From positions 434,001 to 498,000 of the forward strand of contig CAMPDV010000039.1 of the NCBI GenBank assembly GCA_946699065.1: 64,000 nt of DNA. The letters run 5' to 3'. Numbering within the stretch: the stretch's first letter is position 1; each line of letters starts with the position of its first letter. Source of the stretch: Loxodes magnus (Eukaryota; Ciliophora; Karyorelictea; Loxodida; Loxodidae). Under the pieces are notes generated by a model. It was not told the origin of the DNA and did no database searches. It saw only the letters and a list, made by a program, of their open reading frames with translations. Positions 43,368-55,149 of the stretch are shown here, piece by piece. A program made the translations under genes and the position numbers.

Positions 43368-44135
43368 ATGGTTAAGAAACAAAAATTATATGAACTAATA
43401 GAGTTTTTTAAACTAGATTCAAAGTCTGAATAATAATAGTAAATGTAATTTTCTGTTTTAGCATCAAATACATTTCTCTAAATTTAGCTGATATATTTTT
43501 ACCTATTTAACAGACAAGGAATATCTTACTAAAATCTAAATGCAACATTCTATTCGTCAAACGAAGAAAAGCAAATACTTAATAAAAATTTGGTGAAATA
43601 ATCGAACGGAATTTTCGCTAATTTGCCTAAGAAAGATAAAAAACTTTCAGCTTATGCTAAATTTAAATTTGAAATATAAAATAAACAGTTTAAAAACAAT
43701 AAAAGGGATTATAAGGAAATTATTTCAGCAGTTCAAAAGCATAATTATAAATTTTAAACTTTTTTATTATTTTAAGTCAAAAACTTATTTACAATTCACT
43801 TCAATTTATCTTAATTTAAGCATTTAGTATTTTAAAAAATAGGAAAATCTTTTTAACGAAAACTTTAATCTTAATATAAAGTTTTAAAATAAATAAAAAA
43901 GAGATTAAAGATAAGTATAAATCAAATTTTATTTCTATATTTTTAACTTAATATATCCCTTTAGTATTATTTTAACTATACAAAATCATCACTTATTTTT
44001 AGATAAATTAGATTTTGTATTATCTAATATTAAAATATCAAAATATTAAAACTTATTTTAAATAATACTCAGAGCCTCTGCTATTTTAAGCGATAATTAA
44101 AAAATAGTAAGAGATGTCCCTTTCCATCAGATTGA
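43368..44135 (+). CDS. Probable orphan gene, ends uncertain
   Basis: From ATG 43368 the frame has no TGA for 256 codons, about four times the spacing expected by chance at this base composition. The first half is protein-like: MVKKQKLYELIEFFKLDSKS, NATFYSSNEEKQILNKNL, GIFANLPKKDKKLSAYAKF, KRDYKEIISAVQKHN. After about 43757 it degrades to Lys/Ile/Leu/Phe. An upstream hydrophobic extension in the same frame (from about 43220, KWTFQFEYIAPFWSLLFFQ) is also plausible but lacks an ATG, which suggests an unseen 5' exon. Divergent from the MFS gene. No domain recognised. Confidence 0.45.
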
Positions 44136-44232
44136 ATTTTTATAATTATTAATTTTAACTTTAAAAATAAAAATAAGAGTGACTAAATGCATTTAATAAA
44201 GAAAATTTTCCTTTTGCAAGAGCTACTTTTAC

Positions 44233-45150
44233 TTATTTATAATATTTTTTAATTATTTTATACTATAAACTTTCTCCTTTTAAGCTTTTCTTTTTATCTC
44301 CTTTTATAAAATGTAATAACCTATTTTGTAGACCAATCAACCTAACGATCAAGCTCTCACTGAATAATTCAAATAAGATCTCTAAAACCTTCTTAATAAC
44401 AAGTTCTAAGAAATCTCTTATATTCTCTAAGAAAACAATATGTAAGTCGATGCTTTCGATAAACAAGCTTCCGATTACCTCAATAAGTTGAAAAGTCTGA
44501 TTCAGTCTTAAATGCAAGGGGTTTAAAGCACTATTGAATAGGAAGTAAACAAAATGCAAAATAATGACTCCTTCACTTAAAAAATTTCAGAAGAAATCAA
44601 GAAATTCATTTTTGATGAGTCTTACTACTAAAAGTGTTTGGAAGAATACTAAACATTTTAGCAAACCAATAGCTTCATTTAACCTTAATAACAATAGAGG
44701 AGTAATATGAGTTATCCTATTCAAGATTACTAGATAAAAGGATAAATAGTTCTTAACTCTAACTAAGTAATAAGAGGAAGAGCAGGAACTAATATAGAGT
44801 TGTAGTTGTAAGATTTTAATTTAGTTAAATAAAAAATGTAGGAAACGTGAATTGGGAAGCAAACTAGATGGAAGCAAGATTTTATAACAGAGCGTAAATA
44901 ATAGAAGGTTTGAGAGTGAATGAAGTATAAGTGGTTTAGATTTAGAATATAATATTACAAGAAGAAATGAATAATAAGTAAAACGAGTTGATATTACTAG
45001 ACAGGAATAGAAAAATAGCAATAAATAAAGTTCAAATATAGATATAAGTAGAAGGATCGTAATAAGTGTATAATAACTAGTATTTTTAGAATGGATATAA
45101 CTTTTAGAACTGAAAAAGAACATCTAACTTTATTACATTTATTTTTAATT
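44233..45150 (+). repeat. Left arm of 918-bp inverted duplication
   Basis: Matches 48070-48987 in reverse complement over 918 bp. Both arms have the same length, and I saw only a few substitutions: two adjacent codons and one synonymous change in the enclosed gene. Similarity stops abruptly at both edges. No target-site duplication or terminal motif is evident. Confidence 0.95.
44311..44850 (+). CDS. Small coiled-coil protein, left copy
   Basis: 179 residues, exactly 180 codons ending ACG TGA. Two thirds is a predicted coiled coil (ALTEQFKQDLQNLLNNKFQE, DAFDKQASDYLNKLKSLIQS), then a Gln run (QPQQQQ) and a compact tail (GRAGTNIELQLQDFNLVKQK). Not recognised. Standard-code frames on the opposite strand (44263-44559, 44821-45123) are shadows of it. 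It points towards the spacer, facing its twin. Beyond the TGA the frame is rich in TGA and no longer protein-like, which supports a true stop there. Confidence 0.65.
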
Positions 45151-48069
45151 TATCATTATCTTTATTATTTTTATATAAGCTATTTTAATTTAAAACTTAA
45201 TAAGGAAATATTTTAGAGACTATTAATGTTAATGATAAATGAAGAAAAGCTTCATCTGGTTTATTATATTTAATTTATATTAAATTGTAATTTTTTTAAA
45301 TTAGCTTTATTAATGGGTTGTATTTAATATTTTATTTTAAATACAATTAATCTAATAAATTTTGATTTACAATTGACTTTAATTATAGATTGCTTAGAAA
45401 AAATTTCTATTAAGTTAATTTTACAAGAGTTAGACATTTCATTGATGTCGACTCAAAAGTATATTTAATAGCTAATTTATTTATATTAATTAGCTGCGAG
45501 TATAAATTTAGAAAATTACCTAAAATCAATTTTAACTATCTTTAATAGTTTTCGTCTAAAATTAAAAGCCCAGAAATTACATTTTATTTAAACTGCTAAA
45601 ATTTTAATTGTATGTTCTTTCAAGTTTGTTTATTATTTAGTAGCTTATTATGCTTATGTTGAAATGAAATAATAAAGATTCCTTTCTGCTAAGAAATTTT
45701 AATTATATTTTTTTAAATATTTTAGAATTTTTATCTAGGGTATCTATTTAATATCTTATTCTTTATAATTTCTATTGTAAAACATCCAACTTCCAAGCTC
45801 AGCTTTTTATTTAAAAAAATTGTTTTATCTAAAACTTATCGTTATTATCATCTTCTTTATTTAATTTTACTTTTCTTCTTTAAATTGGACTTTTCGAAAA
45901 ATTTTTATCCAATTTTTTTGTACCAAATTTTCAATTTTTCCTTTCTTTTAATTTTATCTCGCAAAACTGTGAAACTATTTTAATTCTAAATAAGTTATAA
46001 AGAAGATATTCTGAGAATTGATATTAACAAATTTTTCTACAATAATTAGTAACTTTTAAATAGAATTTATTATTAATAAATTAGCTAAGATGAGATTATT
46101 ACTTTGAATAGCTTTATTATTAAATGTTTTTAGATGTAAATTTAAAAAGATTTAGTTTAGATATGACAGACTAATTAAATTCTATAAAACTAGTTTCATA
46201 ATAAATTTATTTAAACTTTTACTCTTAAGAGTTCATTTAGATTTTAAAAATCCAATTCGCTCTTAGTTTGAATTAGATTAATGAATAAGTTACCTTATTT
46301 AAAGAACGAAGGAAGACGTTAATTTCATAGTCCTACTATAGACAAATTTCAAAATGTTTATATTAGTAAGAAGATTAGCGGCTAAATATAATTATCTTTG
46401 TGTCATAATGATAAATGGTGTTATCTAAATCTAGCACTATCATTTATTAGTCATGCATTCTCTTTCTTTATTAACAATTTTACGCAATTCTTTTTTCTGA
46501 CTGATAACTAAATTTATATTCATAAATTTTTTAATTAAAATCCATAAATCTTGCCTAAGTTCAACATAAAGACAAATTTAAAATTAAAAAGCTAACTATT
46601 TAGCTTATAAGATACAAAGCATAAAAGTAAATAAACAAATATATAATTCTAAAAGTTATGATACTAATTAGGTATTTTATTATATATTTTATAATCTTCT
46701 AAATGTATTCTCTGTCTTTATTTATTAGATTGTCTTGTTTTAATACAATATAACTTTAGTATTAAAATTACAGTATCATTTAAAATTTACTCTCACTTAA
46801 TTTAATCACTTTCTAAATCTCTAATATCATATGTTGAACATGCTAGGAATATAAGAAAATCATAAACTCTTATTTTTGTGATTCTGCTATAGATAGTAAT
46901 TTATATAAGTTTAATTTAAATAAACTATAATTGAATATAAATGGAATAAAATGTAAGATCAACTATTTATAAGTATAGGCCCTTAATAAAAATGATATTC
47001 TTTAAATTATCCTAGATATATCATTATTTAAATAAATTATTAATATAATATCTAAAGATTAAAGCATTTTATAAAATAATTATTCCCTATATTTTTAGAT
47101 CTTAAAATAATACATTTTATGCTAACTCCTTACAAATAAAAGGCAAAAGTCTAGTATTTCAAATCATTGCTAAAGAAGGAGTTATTTGAAAGGGATAAAT
47201 TTAATTTCTTTAGAGATAAAACTGAAAAGAATAATCAATTTTGAAAAAAAAAACTTAAGAAACTTAGGGTAGAAGTATAATCTAAAGAATTTAGTTATTT
47301 TATTTATTTATCTACTTAGCAACAACAAATTAGCAAGAAATAATTAAATCTAACTTAATACATTTTAAAATAAGGTTAAAACTAACTAAATTTAGTTTTT
47401 AAGGAAATATAAAATTATTTAACAAATTTGCAAGAAGAATTGTCAGATTTACCTTAAATAAAAAAGAAAGCTAATTAAAATTAAAGCTCATTTAATTAAA
47501 ATTTTATATTATAAATCTTTTAATTATTTTCAGATTGTAATTATTTTAATTTTTTATTTGATTTAAAAAGGCTTTTTATAAATATAACTTTATATCTTTC
47601 TCATTTAACTTTGATTTTAAATTTTATAGATCTATGTTTTTCATTTATTTGCAAATCTAGTTTATTTAAAAAATAATTTTAAATTATAACCTAATCATTA
47701 ACTAAATTGAAAAAGCAATACTTAATAAAAATTTTATATTAAAAATAAAATAGAAAATAAACTTATTAATGAGTCCACTAGTGCTCTAAGCTTCATTTTA
47801 AGGTTTAATATTAAATAAATATTATGAAATAAAGATATAATAGCAATTAATAATTAGATAACTTTCATGCTAAGACTTTATCTTTGAGATAAAATTATAT
47901 ATAATTAATATATTTAAAAAATATATAAAATTTAAAAGTCTTCTTGTTATTTATTTAAGATAAATTTTATATTTATAAATTAAAAATTTTAGAAACTTAT
48001 CTATGATATTTTCATGTTAAACATAAAAAAGTTTATTATTAAATATAATTAACATCTTAAAGGATGAAT
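45151..48069. other. 2.9-kb spacer of the inverted duplication
   Basis: Single-copy, low-GC DNA between the arms. No transposase, integrase or other gene recognised, so there is no sign that the arms are the ends of a self-moving element. Confidence 0.45.
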
Positions 48070-48987
48070 AATTAAAAATAAATGTAATAAAGTTAGATGT
48101 TCTTTTTCAGTTCTAAAAGTTATATCCATTCTAAAAATACTAGTTATTATACACTTATTACGATCCTTCTACTTATATCTATATTTGAACTTTATTTATT
48201 GCTATTTTTCTATTCCTGTCTAGTAATATCAACTCGTTTTACTTATTATTCATTTCTTCTTGTAATATTATATTCTAAATCTAAACCACTTATACTTCAT
48301 TCACTCTCAAACCTTCTATTATTTACGCTCTGTTATAAAATCTTGCTTCCATCTAGTTTGCTTCCCAATTCATGTTTCCTACATTTTTTATTTAACTAAA
48401 TTAAAATCTTACAACTACAACTCTATATTAGTTCCTGCTCTTCCTCTTATTACTTAGTTAGAGTTAAGAACTATTTATCCTTTTATCTAGTAATCTTGAA
48501 TAGGATAACTCATATTACTCCTCTATTGTTATTAAGGTTAAATGAAGCTATTGGTTTGCTAAAATGTTTAGTATTCTTCCAAACACTTTTAGTAGTAAGA
48601 CTCATCAAAAATGAATTTCTTGATTTCTTCTGAAATTTTTTAAGTGAAGGAGTCATTATTTTGCATTTTGTTTACTTCCTATTCAATACTGTTTTAAACC
48701 CCTTGCATTTAAGACTGAATCAGACTTTTCAACTTATTGAGGTAATCGGAAGCTTGTTTATCGAAAGCATCGACTTACATATTGTTTTCTTAGAGAATAT
48801 AAGAGATTTCTTAGAACTTGTTATTAAGAAGGTTTTAGAGATCTTATTTGAATTATTCAGTGAGAGCTTGATCGTTAGGTTGATTGGTCTACAAAATAGG
48901 TTATTACATTTTATAAAAGGAGATAAAAAGAAAAGCTTAAAAGGAGAAAGTTTATAGTATAAAATAATTAAAAAATATTATAAATAA
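48070..48987 (-). repeat. Right arm of 918-bp inverted duplication
   Basis: Reverse-complement twin of 44233-45150 with the same length and sharp edges; see the left arm. Confidence 0.95.
48370..48909 (-). CDS. Small coiled-coil protein, right copy
   Basis: Twin of the left-arm gene at 179 residues. Seen differences: an adjacent Ser-Thr pair in the left copy is Asn-Ser here, and the last Thr codon is ACA instead of ACG. Frame, start and stop are intact, so both copies could be expressed. Confidence 0.65.
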
Positions 48988-49863
48988 TTTGCTATGAAGA
49001 ATTAATAATAAAATATAAAATAAACATATTCTTTAAATATTTTAGATATTTTTAAACTTTATAAAACTAAAATAATTAAAGATATAAATCTTAAATAAGA
49101 ATAATTATTTTTAATAAACTTAATTTTAAAATGTATTATTTTCATTGATTATTTATAAAATAAAGTTTTAAACTTTTTCGATACTTAAATTTATTAAATA
49201 AGCTTAACTTTTCAAAAAATATAAAAATATTTTGATGAACTTAAAGAAAAACCTTTTACATATAAAGTTTTCAATCTCTTTTGCTTGAGTATAAAATAAA
49301 CAAAAATAAAAAGTGAAATAGAAAATTATCTAAACTTAAAAATCGAAAGTAATGTACTTTTAGTCATTTATTTTTTATATATTTTTTCTAAACAATAAAA
49401 TAATTAAAAAGATTATTATTAAATAAAAATATTTATTTTAATTATTTATTCATAATTTTTTCGATTTATTTTTATCTTGTGTATTATCTTCCTAATCTTT
49501 CTTATTATAAGTAATTAAAACAAGTAGATCTAAATATTTCTATCTAGGAAAATTATAAAGCATTTACTTTAATATATTAACCATAAAAAATAATTTAAAA
49601 TGCTTTAGAAATAAATAAATGATTTATTTAGTATTAATCTAACCAAATTAGTTTCTTTCTCTTGCATTTCCTCGATTTTTTCTTTTAAGAGTTTTGGTTG
49701 ATATAAAATTCCTAAAATATTCATATCATTAATTATTTTTTAATTCCCTTATTTTAGAGGATTTTTCATCATATTCTTGTACTTTATTTTTTTAATTTCT
49801 TAAAGCAATATTCTTTATTCTTGATGACTGAAGCGATGATAATAATAAATAATAAATAAATTG
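48988..49863. other. Intergenic, low GC
   Basis: Nothing recognised. The last 20 bases are an AAT/AAAT-type run that abuts the GC-rich island. Confidence 0.4.
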
Positions 49864-50165
49864 GATTATAGAGCGCGTAGCACTCTCGATATGTGCAGCT
49901 AATTTAAATTAATTTTATTTATTGTTAATAAAAATTTCTTATTGGAAATTTCCTCCAGCACTTCACTCTTTGGAAATTGCGTATTTTAATAGGACATGGT
50001 TGGAGTGATGCCCCAAGAAACCTAGTCGTCCGGCATTTTTCATCAACCACCACTCAAAGCCTCCAGTTCTTTACTACTTTGGTCCTTCCAGGATTCTTGC
50101 TCAATTCATTCATTGTTCATTGTTCCTGAAGTATTTACTAGTATTTGATTTTAATTTAATCTCAG
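49864..50165 (-). mobile_element. GC-rich island 1, probable mobile-element remnant
   Basis: About 35-40% GC in a roughly 20% GC neighbourhood. It begins with the 20-mer GATTATAGAGCGCGTAGCAC, which recurs exactly at 62881-62900 in reverse orientation, again next to an (ATTT)-like run. Read on the minus strand this gives a 3' end with an A/T-repeat tail, as non-LTR retroelements and SINEs have. A protein-like minus frame is present (NNEWIEQESWKDQSSKELEA, then KMPDDQVSWGITPTMSYQN) but no reverse transcriptase or transposase motif is visible, so the family is unknown. Confidence 0.45.
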
Positions 50166-50220
50166 TTGGAGGATTGCTCCTCCCTATTTAAAATTTAATA
50201 AAATATATTAATTAAATTTG

Positions 50221-50720
50221 CATGGTACTACCATTGTTTAGTTTACCACGAAAAAATAATGAAGCCAAATTTAATTATTAATAATAGGCTAGAAATGTTT
50301 CTAGCTTCTTCTTATCTCTTTGATTACTTTATTCTTCTCTCCATTTTTTCAATCAAAATTGGTTGCCTTCACTCTTTAAATTTTTGTAATTCTTCCAAAG
50401 GCTGGAGTTAGAAAACATTCCAATATTTGTGTCAAATGACCCAATAAGGTTAAATTCTTCTAAATAATAGTTATTTGTGATCTCAGTCATATCTTTGTTG
50501 CTTTATAATTCCTGATCAGAATAGCGACATGTAAAATCAGGATAACTCTGAGATCTGAATTTCGGTTCCCTCTAGTCGACTTCTCGTACTGATAGCAAGA
50601 ACCCTCAAACAAATAAAGTTTATCACACAATGGACCTGTCCTTACATGTTTGTGGTGGCATCTATTGCAAGAGTACTTGCAGTGCAGACATGACTGCATA
50701 AGATTGTCTACTCGGTCAAT
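50221..50720 (-). repeat. Diverged direct repeat, copy 1
   Basis: About 500 bp that recurs at 52470-52975 with roughly 70% identity by eye. It is GC-rich for the region. A minus-strand frame gives a Cys/His-rich stretch (CLHCKYSCNRCHHKH, then CDKLYLFEGSCYQY) that is only partly kept in copy 2, so either a protein has decayed there or the conserved product is RNA. Short complementary blocks TTCT...AGAA flank a loop in both copies. Confidence 0.6.
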
Positions 50721-51584
50721 TAGAAACCAAAATCCATTTGAAAAATTGAATTATAATAATAAAGAGCCAAATAAATCAGACTGACTATGAAAACATTATA
50801 AACTTTAAAAAAATTAAAGGAAAATAAACATAAAATATTGAAGTTCTCAATATAATTAATGCTGCTGAATATTTAATCTACTTTAAAATTATCTTTAATT
50901 TAATAATTTTTAAAATCCTTTTATTAAGCTGTTTTCATAAGCAACCTTAAAATAATTAATTTAAATTTATAACAATTTAGAAAAAGCTATGATTATTAAT
51001 TTATATATAATATCATCAGTAAAGAATATAAAGGAATATTTTATTATAGTTAGATTATATAAATATTTATAATTAAAGCTTTACACAAATTCTTAATATT
51101 TTTATAAATTAAAGAATATAACTTTAAGAGCTTAACTTTTTAGAGCAAAATATTATTCATTTTATTTTACAAGCATTCAAACTTATGAATTGCATACAAT
51201 ATATTAGAAGTTTAATATATATAACTTGCTTATCCTTTAGACTCATTTTCAACATAAAATACAAAATAATTTTATGTTTTTTATTATTTCATATTAATTT
51301 GTGTAAAAATTAAATATTTTAGATAATAAAGATATTTAAACAATAAAAAAATATAATAAGTAAACAAATGATATATCATGTAAAATATTATTAAATTAAT
51401 ATAAAAAAAACTCGGGAATGTAAATTTCAATTTCTTAGTTAACTGAATAGTCGTAATCGGCCGTTAACATATAGGAATTTAGAGCTTAAAAAGACATATT
51501 TATTAATGCTAGATATTGGACATTCAATATTTTCTAAGAAAATTTAAAAAGTTTAAGAAAGTCTATAATCAAGAAATTACATAA
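50721..51584. other. Low-GC gap
   Basis: No gene recognised. An ATG at 51506 opens a rival frame across the next feature, discussed there. Confidence 0.35.
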
Positions 51585-52139
51585 ATTTATTCCTTTTTTG
51601 AGCTGAAGGAAATAGAAATGTAGATATTAAATGAGGAAGACAAAAATCTTAGATTGCTTCTGGAAAACAAAGTAAAGGAAGATCAAAATTTAGCAAATAT
51701 AATATAGACTTCATTATAAGCCTTAATGTCCAAATTTATGCTAATGGAAAAATATTCTCAATAATTTCGACAATAATTCAAGAATAACCTTAATTTCAAG
51801 CTTAAGAACCTTAAGATAAAATTACTACAATGAAAATAGAACAAAAAGCTTGGGGTATTAAAAATCTCAATAATTTTTAAAATAAAAAAAGAAACTTGGA
51901 ATATGTAATATTTTGGACATACATACTTGAATTGACGAATATCAAGCAAATAAATAATCAAAACTAGAATAAAATTCAGAAGTATTTTGGCTAGCTCTAT
52001 ATAACAACTGATGGTGAAATATATAGAAAGAAGTGAATTTAAAAGATATGGTGAGAAGATATCTAAAAAGTGTGAGAAAGCGTGAAAATAAACAATGAAA
52101 GCATAAAAGAAAAAGAACAGTTTTTATTTCAAAGCATGA
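51585..52139 (+). pseudogene. Diverged copy of the coiled-coil/CCHC gene
   Basis: The segment IYSFFELKEIEMQIL...NLRLLLENKVKEDQ aligns without gaps to residues 64-95 of the intact protein at 54298-55149 (LYSLIEKMNTEIQIL...NLRLLFQDRKKEDQ) and continues as coiled coil. Further on the frame lacks the zinc-knuckle cysteines and no in-frame ATG is found, so the copy looks incomplete. A second frame from ATG 51506 to TGA 52337-52339 is also open and somewhat protein-like; the homology favours the first. It lies in opposite orientation to its relative, 2.2 kb away. Confidence 0.5.
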
Positions 52140-52469
52140 AAAGCATAATTAATGCATATATTAAGAAAGTTTTATTTTATTCAAATTCTTAAATAATTTA
52201 GATTAAATATAAAGATTTGATAAAATAAAAAATTTTAGTTTAGCTAATATTTTCAAATTAAAATTTCACTAAAATTCACTTTCTCCAATTTTTAATATAT
52301 TTCATCTTAACTTTATAACTGCTTCTAAAAAAACCTTGAGAATATTGGTTTTTATGAATTTGATCTGAAAAAAATTATTCTTAAGTTATCCGAATCTTAG
52401 TATACTTTGCTATTGTAGTTTTGTAAAGGATTTATAAGTAAATTAATTAATTAACATTGCTCTACCTTT

Positions 52470-52975
52470 ATTGAGCTCACAATGGTAAATAAAAAAACCA
52501 AGTTTTATTTTTAATAAAAGTCTAGTAATGTTCTAGCTTCACTTAGTCTCATTGCTCATATTTTCTTCTTTTCTCCTAAATTAAAATCAAAATTGATTAC
52601 CTTATTTCTCTATTTCTAGTGATCAGTCCGAAGACAGGAGTTAAAAAAGATTGGAGGATAATCCAAAACTTGCGCCAAATGCCACATTTAAGATAAAGTT
52701 TTGCTAAATAAAAATTATTTCTTATTTCTGTCATGTTTTTTAGATTTTTCTAATTCCCTATCAAATTAACGTCATGTAAAGGCAGATTAAATCTGAGACC
52801 TGAACTTCGGTGCTTCCTAGTCAAATTCTCGTACCGATAGAGAGAACCTTCAAATAAATAAGGCTATCACACAAGAACAACTCCTTACTAATTTTTGGTG
52901 GCATAAATTATAAGAGTATTTGTAATGCAGTCTACATTGTAGTAGGGTACCTACTCGACTGACTAGAGCCCAACA
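52470..52975 (-). repeat. Diverged direct repeat, copy 2
   Basis: Second copy of 50221-50720 in the same orientation, offset about 2245 bp. Best-kept blocks lie around 52790-52870 (CTGAGACCTGAACTTCGGT, then ATTCTCGTACCGATAG). The Cys/His frame of copy 1 is weaker here. The hairpin TTCTC...GAGAA is extended by one G-C pair relative to copy 1. Confidence 0.6.
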
Positions 52976-53403
52976 TCAATATAAAAAATGAATATTAATT
53001 AATAAAACTAATCCATTCTATTTCTTAAAAAGATGTACCACATTAAAATCTACTCCATTAGGTATTCGTAAAGATTCAAAAATTACCAATGTATATTTTT
53101 AATTAAACAACTATAGAAATTTAATTAATTTGGCAATTATAAGATATTTCAACATCTAATCCTCTAATTGGAAAGATAAATTAAAGCAACAATTCGAAGA
53201 AAAAATTTTTTTTTCAAAAATACTTCACAGTTTGCATTGAAAGCTATTTGAATATATAATCCAAAATTCTACTAGCTACTAGCTATGTAACCTAATTCTC
53301 ATTACCAACTGCCAAATTACAAAGTCTTAAGAACAATTCTTTTTAAATTTTGTATTTAAATTATTACTTGCAATTTAAGTATAAAAATTGCATAATTCCT
53401 AAG

Positions 53404-54068
53404 TCAAATAAATTAAGTTAATTTATCGTTGAAATTAGATTTATTGCCAATTATTCTTATGCAAGCTAATTCAAGTTTTATATCAAAGTAAGGAATAAAT
53501 TCTTTATAAAGCATTTATTTTATTTATTTTATTAATAATATTTGCTTTCTCTTTTTCTGATAAATAGTTTAACTCTTAAAAGATATTTTGCAGATATTCT
53601 TTATGTTTTTCATATATTAATTTAGCAAATAATTCTGACAATAGTCTATTTCTTAATTTGAAGTTGATAATCAAATTCTATCTAAATTATAAAAAGTCTA
53701 TATGCTTGTTTTAAACACCTACACGTTAAATTATCTTGAATTTTAGAGAATTAAAACTAGTAGATCTAAAAATCCCTTCTTTGCTAAAAGGTTTCTAAGC
53801 TAAAATGATTCTCATCAATATTTCTAGTCCTCATAAACAGTTCAGAATAATTCCATACTATTTATGCTTTATATGATTTGTAAAGTTTTGATTTAATTCC
53901 CATTTATATTAAAAAATTTCTAAAACTTGAGTTTGCAGTAGAAGATTTAAGGGGGCGAAGTCATTTCACATTAAAATTATTCATTTATATTTTATCCAAA
54001 ATTTGAAAACAAATCTTAAAGGAGTCCACTATAACATATATGATCTGTCAATTTGTCTAACTTTCCAT
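53404..54068 (-). CDS. Probable orphan gene, introns unresolved
   Basis: Opens MESQTNWQIIYVIVDSFKIC and continues convincingly to about 53720 (SSTANSSFRNFLIQM, SELFMRTRNIDENHFSLETF). The 3' end is also protein-like in another frame (MLYKEFIPYFDIKLEL, NKSNFNDKLTQFI) and closes at TGA 53404-53406. The change of frame needs intron sequence totalling 2 modulo 3 between about 53480 and 53720; I could not place it uniquely. No domain recognised. Confidence 0.38.
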
Positions 54069-54297
54069 TTTATTAACCAGTTTTATAAGCAAAAATTATA
54101 AAAATCTAACTAAGAGAGGAATTATTTAATTCAGGGTAAACAGCTAAAATCAATTTATTTATTAATCATTCTTAATTTTCATAAAGAATAGCAATATTTC
54201 TTAATTAATTAATTTTAACTATAAGGGTTAGGGTCATCTTTAATTAGAGGAAATGTTTCCTCAAATTAAAGACAATAAAAGTTTTTATATTCAATAC

Positions 54298-55149
54298 TCA
54301 ACTGTACATATCTTCATCTGAATCAATTTCAAACTGAGATAATTCTTCTTTCTGTTCAATAAGCTCAAAGAATTGTTCTTCCATCTTCTTGTAATTTTTC
54401 TCCAGCTTCTCTAAACAAATTCTAAGGTCATTGTTGTCCTTTTAAAGCTATTTATTCTGTTACTATTAATTACCAAGATCCTGTTTGATTAGTGTCACAA
54501 TTGAATCATCTAATATCAGCTTCTTTATGTAAATACCTCCAAAGTAGTTACAATATAGCCTTCTCGATGTTCCAAATTATTTACTGTGCTGTTCAAGCAC
54601 TCTTCTTCACTTCGGACATTACCTCCAAAAATGTCCAGCCTTTTGACAGCAATAGCAACGTTTTATTAAGGGCTTGAATTAAAATTTTTATTCTGTTTAC
54701 ATTTTTTCAATTTCCATCTTTTCTGATTGAAGTTAGTTTTTTTTGATTGGTAATCGAATTTCTTCTTTAATTTTCTATTTATTTGCTTCTAGGTTTTTTT
54801 CTAATAGTTCAAATTAGGAAGTTAAGGTTTCAATTTAAAACTAAACTTTACTTACCGAGTCTTGATCTTCCTTTTTTCTATCTTAAAAAAGAAGCCGAAG
54901 ATTCAAGTTTTCCGCCTTCAGGATCTGAATTTCGGTATTCATTTTCTCAATTAATGAATAAAGCTAAATAATGTCTTGCTCGTGGGGTTTCTCAAGCTTT
55001 TTCAGTTTTCTAGGAAATTCCGTATTTCCCAATCCTTAACAGGAGTAGATTTATCTTTTTTGAATTCTTGGCTCTTGTTAGTTAACTGAGACTTAAGATT
55101 AATCTTTAAGGTTAGAATTCAAGGTTTAAATTCTCGGGTTTTTTTCCAT
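54298..55149 (-). CDS. Coiled-coil protein with CCHC zinc knuckle
   Basis: 283 residues, no intron, exactly 284 codons. Coiled coils at about residues 60-155 and 228-275 flank a central CCHC zinc knuckle, CYCCQKAGHFWRQC (about 165-178, spacing C-x2-C-x4-H-x4-C), with basic residues after it (PKWRRVLEQHSKQFG). Zinc knuckles bind single-stranded nucleic acid. Coiled coil plus CCHC is the layout of retroelement nucleic-acid chaperones (ORF1 or Gag type) but also of some host RNA-binding proteins. It sits among repeats and has a diverged copy at 51585-52139, favouring a mobile-element origin; no polymerase gene is seen nearby. The acidic tail SQFEIDSDEDMYS ends at TGA. Confidence 0.78.

Noticed and set aside
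44263-48957. Standard-code frames of 98 and 100 residues on the outer strands of the inverted repeat
   Set aside because: They are antisense to a better, Gln-rich coiled-coil frame that uses TAA/TAG as Gln; their hydrophobic Leu/Ile/Phe composition is the usual shadow of such genes.
50487-50699. Possible LSU rRNA fragment, because of TACGAGA next to GAAC and TTCAG
   Set aside because: The sequence after TACGAGA does not follow the sarcin-ricin loop, and surrounding rRNA domains are absent.
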